Part shown: positions 47,760 through 56,496 of the stretch, piece after piece
How positions within the stretch are numbered: the stretch's first letter is position 1
Layout of the letters: each line of letters opens with the position of its first letter
Assembly: GCF_002272825.1 (NCBI RefSeq)
Contig: NZ_MLAM01000010.1
Coordinates: 1 to 64,000, forward strand
Length of the DNA stretch: 64,000 nucleotides
Source of the DNA: Helicobacter sp. 11S02596-1
Lineage (GTDB): Bacteria > Campylobacterota > Campylobacteria > Campylobacterales > Helicobacteraceae
Reading direction: 5' to 3'
Notes under the pieces: generated by a model
What the model was told of the DNA's origin: nothing
Databases searched by the model: none
Seen by the model: the letters and a program-made list of their open reading frames with translations, nothing else
Made by a program: the position numbers and the translations under genes

Positions 47760-48800
47760 TTATTTCTCTTGCGTGCAAGAAAAATGATTCTGATAAAGCC
47801 GAAGCAATGCGATAAAAAACGCTGTGATGGTCGGACCGACAACAATCCCCCAAAAGCCAAATGTCGAAAGCCCTGCTAAAATCGAGAAAAAAATCAAAAT
47901 TTCATTGATTTGAAGCGGTGTTTTTAAAATCTTTTGCTTGATAAGGGCAATCAAAACCGGTTTGATGAGATTGTCAATGACAAAACCAATAAATACCAAC
48001 GAGTAAATGGCGATAAAAATCGCTACGGCAAAATGGCTACTATAAGCCTCATAGCCTGCGATCGGGACCCATATCAAAGCCCCGCCAACGATGGGTATCA
48101 GCGAAGCCAAACCATAAAGAACACCCAATAAAAACCCGTCATAGCCAAACCAAATCACAGCAATGCCAAATGCAAACCCCTGCAAAACGACATTGATAAC
48201 TGAGGTCAAAAATACCACACGCAAAACGCCATTGATTTCGCCAAAAATACTTCTGGTCTGAGCGACCTCAAAGGGGAGTAAGCCCAGCATATAATCATAA
48301 ATCCGACGCCCATAATAAAAAAAGAAAAACAAAAAAACCAAGATAAATCCCGCATCCATCACGAAATTTAGGCTGAATTTGGTAATCGTGCTACTGAATT
48401 TGATAGCATAGCCCATCATTGATTGTGCCGAGATATTTGAAAGCATTTGATTGACATTTGCGCCCAATGTCGGGAAATCTGCTAATGCCACTCCAATCAT
48501 CTCTTTTGTGCGTTCGATAAATTCACTCAATGTATCCATATCCAAGCTAAGGATGAATTTTAGGCTTTTATGCCCCACAAAATACAGAGGCACGATCAAA
48601 AAAGCCAGCAAAATCGCCACGCACAAAAACGAGTTTAAAAGATTGAAACGACTATAATGATCAAAAAAATTCTTGAGCCAAAATGTCGCCACGCACAAAA
48701 GCCCAGCTATCAAGAGATTCATCAAAAAATCTTGATACAAATACCCCATCCAATAAAGACCGACAGCAAAAACAATCCAAAAAAAATAAATTGGGCGCAT
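47760..48800 (-). CDS. AI-2E family transporter (PerM-type permease)
   Basis: 346 residues with 7-8 transmembrane segments: two N-terminal helices, a soluble segment around 70-140, then GVLYGLASLIPIVGGALIWVP and the C-terminal FFSILAGLSTFGFWGIVVGP pore-like motif. The family exports small molecules or ions; the AI-2 role was shown only for some members. It lies 24 nt downstream of metB's start, on the same strand. Confidence 0.88.
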   Translation of the reverse strand: MRPIYFFWIVFAVGLYWMGYLYQDFLMNLLIAGLLCVATFWLKNFFDHYSRFNLLNSFLCVAILLAFLIVPLYFVGHKSLKFILSLDMDTLSEFIERTKEMIGVALADFPTLGANVNQMLSNISAQSMMGYAIKFSSTITKFSLNFVMDAGFILVFLFFFFYYGRRIYDYMLGLLPFEVAQTRSIFGEINGVLRVVFLTSVINVVLQGFAFGIAVIWFGYDGFLLGVLYGLASLIPIVGGALIWVPIAGYEAYSSHFAVAIFIAIYSLVFIGFVIDNLIKPVLIALIKQKILKTPLQINEILIFFSILAGLSTFGFWGIVVGPTITAFFIALLRLYQNHFSCTQEK

Positions 48801-48840
48801 TGAGAAAACTTTGTAAATTATTTTGCCAACGATTATAACA

Positions 48841-48910
48841 GAAAACCTTGGAAACTTTGCCTGTTGAAGCGGTCTTCAGATTCAGTTTTTAAACTGAATC
48901 GCATAAAACA
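48841..48910 (-). repeat. Element A, copy 3 (truncated)
   Basis: Keeps hairpin 1 (GATTCAGTTT/AAACTGAATC), TGAAGACC and the CCAAGGTTTTC end but lacks hairpins 2 and 3. The hairpin stem is a different sequence from copies 1 and 2 and still pairs perfectly. Confidence 0.75.
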
Positions 48911-48950
48911 TAATGTTTTCTTTTCCATATTTTTATCGCTAGTGATTGTT

Positions 48951-49080
48951 TCTTATACTAGCTAGAAAGGGGTCAGGGGGGCTTAAATTGCGAAGTCCGC
49001 CCCCCTAGACCCCTTAAACCCCTACCCCCCGACACGCCCCCTTGGCAGATAGGGTGAAAGTGCGTAGTTGGCTTTGGTTT
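48951..49080 (-). repeat. Element B, copy 2 (inverted relative to copy 1)
   Basis: Nearly identical over ~90 nt to the reverse complement of 38760-38850, including the stem and the TTGCGAAG loop motif. Confidence 0.88.
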
Positions 49081-49099
49081 ATTGGTGGATAAGATTTAA

Positions 49100-49307
49100 A
49101 TACCTTAGAAACTGGGTTGATATTCCTGCGTTAGCAAGATATAACCCTATTCTTTAGGAACAGGAGGAGCGTTAAGCCAAAGACAACTGCTTGTCTTTGG
49201 TAGCTCCGCACGGCGATGCGTTTATGCTCCAATAGGAGCATAGCATACGACAAAAGCAGTTTCACTGCCCGAAGTGGTCTTCAGGTTTGTTTCTAAGCAA
49301 ACCGAGT
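49100..49307 (-). repeat. Element A, copy 4, with extra hairpins
   Basis: Minus-strand order: GGTTTG/CAAACC, TGAAGACC, a GGAGCATA/TATGCTCC hairpin (49228-49249) and a CCAAAGACA/TGTCTTTGG hairpin (49170-49194) with loop ACTGCT, then TTCCTAAAG, GGGTTAT, hairpin 3 and TTCTAAGG. With copies 3 and B2 it fills the 48801-49377 gap. Confidence 0.82.
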
Positions 49308-49377
49308 TTAAATAAATAGAACAATTTTGATAAAATCACAGCATTCGCACGCAAAAAATAAAAATATGGATAAAAAT

Positions 49378-50178
49378 ATGGATAAAAAACTAATCTTGCA
49401 CAAATATTCTGGGAGTGGTAATGATTTTTTGATCACGCAAGCCACCAAAGATGATCGCCATCATAACCGATCGGTTTTGGCAAAAACGCTTTGTGATCGC
49501 CACAATGGTATCGGGGCAGATGGGCTTGTCGTGGTTTTACCCCACCCAAGCTATGCCTATGAATGGGAATTTTACAATGCCGATGGCAGTGAGGCAAAAA
49601 TGTGCGGGAATGCCAGCAGATGCGTGGCACACTATGCCTACACAGAGGGTTTGGCCCCTAGCCATCATTGCTTTTTGACCCAAGCAGGCGTGATTGAAGT
49701 GAGTGTGCAAAATAATATCGTTACAAGCAATCTGGGTGCTTATAAACAATTAGAAAAATTTCAGCTCGATGGTAGCGGATTTTGCGGGGATTGGTATCAT
49801 ATCGATACGGGTGTGCCCCATTTGGTGCATTTTGTAGCAGAAAAATCCCAGCTCCCTCACGCCAAAACGCCCGTTCTTTCAGAGCTTCGCAAGCAATATA
49901 ATGCCAATGTTAATATGGCATTTATCCAAAAAGATAGCCAAGATGGCACGATTTACCTCAGCACGTATGAAAGGGGTGTCGAAGATATCACACTTGCGTG
50001 CGGGACAGGGATGGCGGCTGTTTTTGCCGTGGCAAATAAGTATTATGGCATTCCCCAAACAGCCACCCTCATCCCACCGAGTCAAGAAAGGCTTAGCCTA
50101 AGCTTCCAAGGTGAGGATATCCTCTATGCAGGCGAAGTCAAACGTATTGCGATGTGTATTGTGGATCAAAATAAATAA
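49378..50178 (+). CDS. dapF: Diaminopimelate epimerase
   Basis: 266 residues from ATG 49378. It interconverts LL- and meso-diaminopimelate for peptidoglycan and lysine. The two catalytic cysteines are Cys76 (MCGNASRC, the usual CGNGxRC with Ala for Gly) and the Cys in ACGTGMAA. The 5' end has a 12-bp tandem duplication (ATGGATAAAAAT twice), so ATG 49366 is an alternative start giving MDKN before MDKK; neither has a clear ribosome site. A TAAAAT -10 box lies at 49331. The 3' end overlaps the convergent outer-membrane protein gene by 13 nt. Confidence 0.93.
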   Translation: MDKKLILHKYSGSGNDFLITQATKDDRHHNRSVLAKTLCDRHNGIGADGLVVVLPHPSYAYEWEFYNADGSEAKMCGNASRCVAHYAYTEGLAPSHHCFLTQAGVIEVSVQNNIVTSNLGAYKQLEKFQLDGSGFCGDWYHIDTGVPHLVHFVAEKSQLPHAKTPVLSELRKQYNANVNMAFIQKDSQDGTIYLSTYERGVEDITLACGTGMAAVFAVANKYYGIPQTATLIPPSQERLSLSFQGEDILYAGEVKRIAMCIVDQNK

Positions 50179-50750
50179 GAATATGAAGCGCTCGCATAAA
50201 TATTTTCATAAGAAACCGCAGGATTAGCGATGGATTTGACCCTGCTAAAAGGTATTTTTATCCCAAGCTCAACGCGATGATTGCTCTGAATGCTTGCCCC
50301 CAGTCCAAAATTCAAAACACCGGTATATCCATACACAAGCGCTTTGTCTTCAGGGGTAACCTTGATAACATTGGCGTGTTGGAAATACCCAAAACCAACC
50401 CCGCCATAAACCCCAAAAGCATTTTCGCCAATATGTAAAAAATCTGCCAACAAATCGAGATTCAAGCTCAATACCGAAGATGTGATCGTATCAAGCGCTA
50501 GTGGTTTGATAGCCATCAGATAATCCAAATACGTCCTGATGGCTAGGTATCCATTAAGAAAGCTGAATTGATAACCGCCCCTAGCTCCCCAAACAAAAGC
50601 CTTGTAAGAGTTGGGTGTATCTTTTTGCCCATCAATCATCTTGGAAATATCAGCCATCCCCAAAGCCCCGCCGATAAATATTTGACTTTTATTGGGTTCT
50701 GTAGCATTTAAGCCCAACAATACCAAAGATAAAAAGACGATAATCCTCAT
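50166..50750 (-). CDS. Small outer-membrane beta-barrel protein
   Basis: 194 residues: signal peptide MRIIVFLSLVLLGLNA, alternating hydrophobic beta strands (FIGGALGMA, GARGGYQF, FGVYGGVGFGYF, LNFGLGASIQ) and C-terminal Phe (SYSYLF) for BAM insertion. This size and pattern match small Helicobacter outer-membrane proteins, but no family is assigned. The start at 50750 is chosen for the immediate signal peptide. Confidence 0.78.
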   Translation of the reverse strand: MRIIVFLSLVLLGLNATEPNKSQIFIGGALGMADISKMIDGQKDTPNSYKAFVWGARGGYQFSFLNGYLAIRTYLDYLMAIKPLALDTITSSVLSLNLDLLADFLHIGENAFGVYGGVGFGYFQHANVIKVTPEDKALVYGYTGVLNFGLGASIQSNHRVELGIKIPFSRVKSIANPAVSYENIYASASYSYLF

Positions 50751-50857
50751 TTTTTTTCCATATAACAAGATAGTTTTAAGCATTATATCCCATCTTGTTT
50801 AAAATGCCCTCCACGCAAAACAAGGCAATAATAAAAATGTTATAAAATAGACTGAAT

Positions 50858-51150
50858 GAGTTGTGTTGGCTGGGAATAACTCGGACGGATAGAATAACTT
50901 TAGGAATGGAGCAGGGTTTTAGTCTGCGGAGTGGTTTCAAAGTTCAGTTTGCGAATGGAAACCTTAGAAACTCTGCCCACCCCAAGTTGGTATTTCTGCG
51001 ATAGCAGGATATAACTCGGGTGGGTGGGTCAAAATCCTTTAGGAATGGAGCAGAGTTTCACTCTGCGGAATGGTCTTCAGGTTTGTTTCCAAACAAACCG
51101 AGTAGAAATAAGAACCGGTCTTCAGGTTTGCCAAAAAGGCAAACCGAGTA
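50858..51150 (-). repeat. Element A cluster, copy 5 (three partial or full units)
   Basis: Contains on the minus strand GGTTTGCC/GGCAAACC with TGAAGACC (about 51118-51149), a full unit with GGTTTGTTT/AAACAAACC, TGAAGACC, GCAGAGT/ACTCTGC, CATTCCTAAAG and hairpin 3 (CTGCTATCGCAG), then a decayed unit with GCAGACT/ACCCTGC. It fills most of the 50751-51163 gap. Confidence 0.82.
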
Positions 51151-51163
51151 AAAAATAATTACA

Positions 51164-54100
51164 TCAGAATTTATCACCCTCTTTGGGTTTGTAAAGTTTT
51201 TTGATGTAATCATCAATCGGGGCAAGCAAACGATAAAAAACAGGGACGATAAGCAAGCTCAAAAACATTGATACCAATAAGCCCCCGCTCATCGCAATCC
51301 CGATGGGGGATTTCATAGCCGAACCATCTCCAGTGGCGATAGCAAGCGGGAGCATCCCAAAGACCATCGCAATCGTCGTCATCAAGATAGGGCGCAACCT
51401 CGATTCCCCTGCCAAAATAATCGCATCATAGATATTATGCCCCTCTTTGCGTTTGTCATTGGCAATATCAATGAGCAAGGTCGCATTCTTGCCCACCATC
51501 CCGATGAGGAGTATCAACCCCATCATCGAAAACATACTCAAAGGCTGGCCCACAATGCCAAGGGCAAAAAACGCCCCTGAAAAACTTAGTGGCATTGTAA
51601 TCATAATGATCAAAGGCTCTAAGAGGGATTCATACAGCGCAGCAAGTATCAAATAAATCAGTATAAAAGCCGTTGCTACAGCTACAACAAAAGCCTGCCC
51701 TGTTTCTGCGAGGTTGTCTGCATCACCCCCAAATGCAATGCTTGCACCCGGAGCGAGCCATTCAGACGAACGACTTTTAACAATTTCTAGCAAATCCCCC
51801 AAAGACAGACCAGATTCCTTTGTAGTTTCGCCATAGACGGTAACACTGCGTTGTCTATCATATCGGGTGATATTTGATGGCGTGATACTTTCTTTGATCT
51901 CAACCAAACCATCTAAAAACATCAATTTACCATCTTTATTTTTGATCTGGAGGCGCTTGATATCCTCTACCGAGACCCTTTTATTATCAGGGACGCGAAT
52001 CGTGATGTAATATTCTTTTCCATTTTCTTTGAAATACGCCGCTTGATTTTCCCCTGAAAACGCAGCATTGACGACCTGCCCAATCGCTTGAGCGGTGATA
52101 CCATATTTGTTGGCATTTTGCCTTAAAACCGTGAGCTGGTATTGGGGTTGCATATCTGAAGTGCTGGTATGGTAGTTTTGGAACTTCCCTTTAAGCTCGG
52201 GGCTTTCAAGCAAAAGATGGCGGAGTTTGCTGACACTCTCATCTACCAACGCTTGTGAGGGCGCATAGATATAAGCTTGGAATGGCGAATTGTCTCCCCC
52301 GCCAATCAAAGGCACTTCTGAGGGGATAATCGAAGTCATAATCTTGGCTTCAGGCATCGCATTGAGGGTCTTTCTAACCTCATTCATAATCTCAAATTGA
52401 CCTTTTTTTCTTTCTTTTAAGGGCTTGAGTTTTACATAGATTTTAGATTTGAATACACTTTGGATCTTGCCATAGCCCACCTGTATGGTCGTAAAATCAA
52501 CATCAGGACGCTTTTGTATTTCTTTTTGAAAATCGATCGTTCTTCTTTGCATATCATAAATACTAATACCGGGCTTTGTCTGAATCCATACATAAAACTG
52601 CCCCCTGTCCTCTTTGAGCATAAAATCCGAACCCAATCTACCCGCTACAACCAAAGAACCAATAAAAATCGCAAGCACCAAAACGCTGATGATGATTTTG
52701 TTATTCAAAACAAATTTCAAAATCTTTACATAGGTGCTTTCCATCCCTTTGAAAAATGGCTCGCTCCAGTGATAGAATTTCGATTGTTTGGGGCTGACAA
52801 TCAACGAACTCACCATCGGGATAATCGTGATAACCACAACATAAGAGATGATAATCGCTAACGCCACGGTGATCCCAAAGCTTTGAAAAAACCTACCGAC
52901 AATCCCTGTCATATTCCCCACGGGGATAAAGACAGAAAGCAACATCGCAGAAATCGCAATGATAGCAAATCCAATCTCCCTGACCCCCTCATAAGCCGCC
53001 TCACGCTTGCTCATACCGGCTTCAAGCTTTTTGTGGATATTTTCGATGACAACAATCGCATCATCAATGATAATCCCAATCGAAAGCGTGAGCGCAACCA
53101 TTGTGAGCATATTGAGAGAAAATCCCATCATCTGCACGAGCGCAAATGTCCCCATCACCGATACCGGGATACTGATAGCAGAAACGAGCGTGATCGTAAC
53201 ATTTCTCAAGAACAAAAACACAACAGAAACTGCCAAAATACCCCCAAGCATCAAGTCAAATTCAATATCCTTGATCGAGGAGCGGATATATTCTGTCGTA
53301 TCCAAAAATGTCTTCACCTCATAGCCCGGACTCACCGCCTTAATATCTGGAAGCGTGGCATAAACCCCATCAGCAATCTCAACTTCGTTGGCCCCAGAGA
53401 TTTTTTGCACCTCAAAAATAACGCCGGGCTTATCGCCAAAAGCCGCATAGGTCGTGTCTTCTTGAATCCCATCTTCAATCACAGCAATATCACTGAGTTT
53501 GACATTATCAGCGACCCGAATATTGGCAACCTCAGAGATTTTGTAGCTATTAGCATCGGTAAGGATTGAAAAATCCTTGGTGTTATTGACGATTCTCCCG
53601 CCATCAACTTCGAGATTTTCCGTCCCAAGCGTATTCCAAAGATCAGTATAGGTGATCCCATATTTATTCATCAATGTCGGATCGGCATAAATCCTGATTT
53701 GTCTTTCACGATAACCATTGAGTTGCACACCCCCAACCCCATAAATCTTTTGGAGCATTGGCTTGACAATATTTTCGGAGTGGCGCATCAATTGCGGGAT
53801 AGGGACGGTATCGCTACTCAAAAACAACGAAATAATCGCTTGCCCATTCGTATCAAATTTATCCATTGAAGGCTGGTTGATATTAGGGTCATCAAATTTG
53901 ACCGAAGATACTTTATTGATGACATCATTCATCGCCTCATCAATGGGCTTTTCAAGCTGGAATTCGATGATAACCAAGCTGATGTTTCTCGCACTATTTG
54001 AGGTAACTTTCTTGATCCCATCAATCCCCATCACGGCTTCTTCGATCTTATCAGTTACCTTGCTTTCGATGACATCCGCACTCGCCCCCGGATAGCTCGT

Positions 54101-54238
54101 GCTGACCATAATGATAGGGAAGTCAATATCAGGGAAAAGGGCTGTAGGGATTTTTTTGAGACCCATCACACCAAAAAAGATGATAGCCAAACCAAACATC
54201 AATGTCGTGATGGGGCGTGTTATCGCAAACTTATACAT
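51164..54238 (-). CDS. hefC: RND efflux inner-membrane transporter
   Basis: 1,024 residues of the HAE-1/AcrB family: 12 transmembrane helices, two large periplasmic loops, and the proton-relay pair in TM4 (LSIGIIIDDAIVVIENI). Conserved LFPDIDFPIIMVSTSYPGAS and FGGDADNLAETGQAF segments are present. With HefB and HefA it forms a drug, bile-salt and metal efflux pump. ATG 54238 overlaps the hefB stop by one base. Confidence 0.93.
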   Translation of the reverse strand: MYKFAITRPITTLMFGLAIIFFGVMGLKKIPTALFPDIDFPIIMVSTSYPGASADVIESKVTDKIEEAVMGIDGIKKVTSNSARNISLVIIEFQLEKPIDEAMNDVINKVSSVKFDDPNINQPSMDKFDTNGQAIISLFLSSDTVPIPQLMRHSENIVKPMLQKIYGVGGVQLNGYRERQIRIYADPTLMNKYGITYTDLWNTLGTENLEVDGGRIVNNTKDFSILTDANSYKISEVANIRVADNVKLSDIAVIEDGIQEDTTYAAFGDKPGVIFEVQKISGANEVEIADGVYATLPDIKAVSPGYEVKTFLDTTEYIRSSIKDIEFDLMLGGILAVSVVFLFLRNVTITLVSAISIPVSVMGTFALVQMMGFSLNMLTMVALTLSIGIIIDDAIVVIENIHKKLEAGMSKREAAYEGVREIGFAIIAISAMLLSVFIPVGNMTGIVGRFFQSFGITVALAIIISYVVVITIIPMVSSLIVSPKQSKFYHWSEPFFKGMESTYVKILKFVLNNKIIISVLVLAIFIGSLVVAGRLGSDFMLKEDRGQFYVWIQTKPGISIYDMQRRTIDFQKEIQKRPDVDFTTIQVGYGKIQSVFKSKIYVKLKPLKERKKGQFEIMNEVRKTLNAMPEAKIMTSIIPSEVPLIGGGDNSPFQAYIYAPSQALVDESVSKLRHLLLESPELKGKFQNYHTSTSDMQPQYQLTVLRQNANKYGITAQAIGQVVNAAFSGENQAAYFKENGKEYYITIRVPDNKRVSVEDIKRLQIKNKDGKLMFLDGLVEIKESITPSNITRYDRQRSVTVYGETTKESGLSLGDLLEIVKSRSSEWLAPGASIAFGGDADNLAETGQAFVVAVATAFILIYLILAALYESLLEPLIIMITMPLSFSGAFFALGIVGQPLSMFSMMGLILLIGMVGKNATLLIDIANDKRKEGHNIYDAIILAGESRLRPILMTTIAMVFGMLPLAIATGDGSAMKSPIGIAMSGGLLVSMFLSLLIVPVFYRLLAPIDDYIKKLYKPKEGDKF

Positions 54239-54939
54239 TATTTAGTCCTTATATAGCCATCGCCAAAAATGCCCGGCACCATATCATCTGCAGCAATCGC
54301 TTCGGCACTCACTTTTCTTGTCGTATCATCAACGGTGGGATAAATTTTAGTGATTTTAACGACTTTTTGTTCCCCGCTCCCATCGATAGCATAAACATAT
54401 TCATCGCCAACTTTTACCTTATCGATATATTTGGAGTCAAATTCTAAGACGATTTTTTTCTGGTGGCTCACCAACCTAAAAAGCGTCGTGCTATTTGCCA
54501 TTACCCCATCGCCAAGGTTGATGTTTTTGCTGGCAATCACCCCATCAAAAGGCGCTTTTAAGATACTTTTATCGAGCAAAGAAACATAATAATTATAATC
54601 TGCTTCAAGCTTTTTGTAATCTGAAAAATACTTATCCAATGTATTTTTGTCGATCGCCCCACCGGTTTTGCTGTATCTTTCGTATTGTTTTTTGGCAAAA
54701 ACATATTGTTGATAAATCGAATCGGCTTGTGCCTTTTTGTCCTTGTTGGATAAAGACAAAAGCTTATCTCCCTTTTTTACGACACTATCAACATCAACAA
54801 GCATTTCTGATACGATACCAGAAGAATCCAAGGTCAAATTCGAATCCTGCACTGCCTCGACATTAAAAATCGCATAAACATCCTCGCCCCACAACAAAGA
54901 TGCGCTCAAAAGTGTTGCTAGTAAAAATTTCATCTTCAT
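54238..54939 (-). CDS. hefB: Periplasmic adaptor (membrane fusion) protein of efflux pump
   Basis: 233 residues, short for the family as in H. pylori HefB. Signal peptide MKMKFLLATLLSASLLWG, half lipoyl motifs (DSSGIVSEMLVDVDSVVKKGDKL and LKAPFDGVIASKNINLGDGV), a hairpin helix between them, and a C-terminal beta domain. It lies 13 nt after hefA with AAGGAGA upstream. Confidence 0.92.
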   Translation of the reverse strand: MKMKFLLATLLSASLLWGEDVYAIFNVEAVQDSNLTLDSSGIVSEMLVDVDSVVKKGDKLLSLSNKDKKAQADSIYQQYVFAKKQYERYSKTGGAIDKNTLDKYFSDYKKLEADYNYYVSLLDKSILKAPFDGVIASKNINLGDGVMANSTTLFRLVSHQKKIVLEFDSKYIDKVKVGDEYVYAIDGSGEQKVVKITKIYPTVDDTTRKVSAEAIAADDMVPGIFGDGYIRTK

Positions 54940-54952
54940 CCGTCTATTCTCC

Positions 54953-56305
54953 TTATTTTATGTAGTCCTGTAATTTCTGCCCGCTATAAAATATATAATT
55001 GGCTTTTTGTAACTCGTAGTTATTCAAACTCTGATTGTAGGTAGCTTCTGCGTCAAACTTGGTGCTTAAAGCCTGCAAATAATCCGTAAAATTTATCAAT
55101 TGGGCGTCATATTTTTTCTTGATATTTTGATAAGAAATATTGGCTGATTTCAAGCTTGCCTCAGAAGATGCGATTTTGGCTTTTGCTATTTCGAGAGATT
55201 TGCGATAAAGCTTTTCGTCTTTTTTTTGCTCCAATTCCTTATAAAGCAGATTTTTTTCATTCGCCAACTGACCAAGCTTGAGGTATTGCTTTTGCAAAGT
55301 CAAGCCAATATCATCAAATACTTTCAGTGTTACGGTAACGCCGACTGTGTTTTGCTCGGTAGGATAAAGCTGTCCAAACCCTCCATAAGCATAAGCTGGT
55401 TTTTGAATATTGTAAGTCCACGTATCAAATATCGCAACAGAGGGATAATAATTTAACTGCTTGTTTTGATATATTTGAGCGCGGATTTGCTCTTTTAGAG
55501 AAATGAGGTCCTGGCGCTCTTTGATCTCATAAATAGGATTGCTGATTTCAATCCGCTTGAGGGCATCAAAATTTTTATTGGTGAGGTATTCAAGCATCAA
55601 TTTGTTTTGCTCGATAGAAAGCTTAATATCAGCGATTTGATACTCGCTCAAAGAGCCTTGCGCCTTGAGAGATTCCAGATCATCAATCGTGGTAAGACCT
55701 TGGTCATAAAGTTTTGAAACCCGTTGGATGTCTGAATTAATCTGATCGAGTTTTCGCTGTAATGAAACAAGCTGGGAAACATTATCAAAATACTGATAAT
55801 ACTGCTGGATTACCTGAAGATAAATATTTTGTCTTGTGTATTCCATATCCGCGACACTCGAGCGGTAAGTAGCGGATTTTTCTCTAATGGTGTTGATGGT
55901 GTTAAAACCATTGAAGACATCCAGATTAAATTTCGCATTTGCAACTTGGGTATTGTAATTTTTATATGTCTCGGTATCTCTGTTGTTGTTTTGAAAGGTA
56001 TAATCTAGATCAAATCGAGGCAAAAACGTTGCTTTTGCAATCGTATGGTTCTTTTTTGCTTGTTGCATACTCAAGGCTTTTGATTGGAGCGAATAGTTTG
56101 AATCCGCCCCTTTCAAAAGCTCGATAAGCCCGATGGCGTTGCCAACATTTTTTCTAAATTTTTCCATCTCTGAAGATATGCTTGGATTGCCATCGCTTTG
56201 AATGCTTAGATCCATTGATTGTTGTTTATTTTTAACATCCAAATCGTTTGCAAACAAGCTCCACAGAGGCAAAAAAGCCAATATAAGCAAACCTGAAACT
56301 CTCAT
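54953..56305 (-). CDS. hefA: TolC-family outer-membrane efflux channel
   Basis: 450 residues: signal peptide MRVSGLLILAFLPLWSLFA, then two OEP repeats with long helical hairpins (MEYTRQNIYLQVIQQYYQYFDNVSQLVSLQRKL-type helix and SEASLKSANISYQNIKKKYDAQ). First gene of hefABC; the promoter gap with trpE contains a perfect 20-bp palindrome. RBS AGGAGAG. Confidence 0.93.
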   Translation of the reverse strand: MRVSGLLILAFLPLWSLFANDLDVKNKQQSMDLSIQSDGNPSISSEMEKFRKNVGNAIGLIELLKGADSNYSLQSKALSMQQAKKNHTIAKATFLPRFDLDYTFQNNNRDTETYKNYNTQVANAKFNLDVFNGFNTINTIREKSATYRSSVADMEYTRQNIYLQVIQQYYQYFDNVSQLVSLQRKLDQINSDIQRVSKLYDQGLTTIDDLESLKAQGSLSEYQIADIKLSIEQNKLMLEYLTNKNFDALKRIEISNPIYEIKERQDLISLKEQIRAQIYQNKQLNYYPSVAIFDTWTYNIQKPAYAYGGFGQLYPTEQNTVGVTVTLKVFDDIGLTLQKQYLKLGQLANEKNLLYKELEQKKDEKLYRKSLEIAKAKIASSEASLKSANISYQNIKKKYDAQLINFTDYLQALSTKFDAEATYNQSLNNYELQKANYIFYSGQKLQDYIK

Positions 56306-56370
56306 TTACTCTCCTAATCTTCTAGCTTGTATCTAAAAATATAACGCAAAATCTTACAACTTAAGTGTGA

Positions 56371-56376
56371 AGTATA
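56371..56376 (-). promoter_or_regulatory. -10 box of hefABC promoter
   Basis: TATACT on the minus strand in the context TGTGTTATACT, about 66 nt upstream of hefA. The palindrome at 56391-56410 would cover its -35 region. Confidence 0.5.
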
Positions 56377-56390
56377 ACACAAAAATCTAA

Positions 56391-56410
56391 ATAGTTGCAT
56401 ATGCAACTAT
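56391..56410. promoter_or_regulatory. Perfect 20-bp palindrome, putative operator
   Basis: ATAGTTGCATATGCAACTAT lies between divergent hefABC and trpE, upstream of both. Symmetric sites of this length are typical of dimeric repressors; TetR-family CmeR controls the homologous C. jejuni pump. The regulator is not in the window. Confidence 0.6.
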
Positions 56411-56457
56411 TATAATTCTAGAATCTTGCAAAGTTTCCATAAGTAGCATATTTAATG

Positions 56458-56463
56458 TATAAT
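56458..56463 (+). promoter_or_regulatory. -10 box of trpE promoter
   Basis: TATAAT preceded by TG (extended -10), 34 nt upstream of the trpE ATG. A second TATAAT at 56411 touches the palindrome. No leader peptide with tandem Trp codons is visible in the short leader. Confidence 0.55.
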
Positions 56464-56496
56464 CCAGGAACAAAAAAATGATTTTTCGGAGATTTT

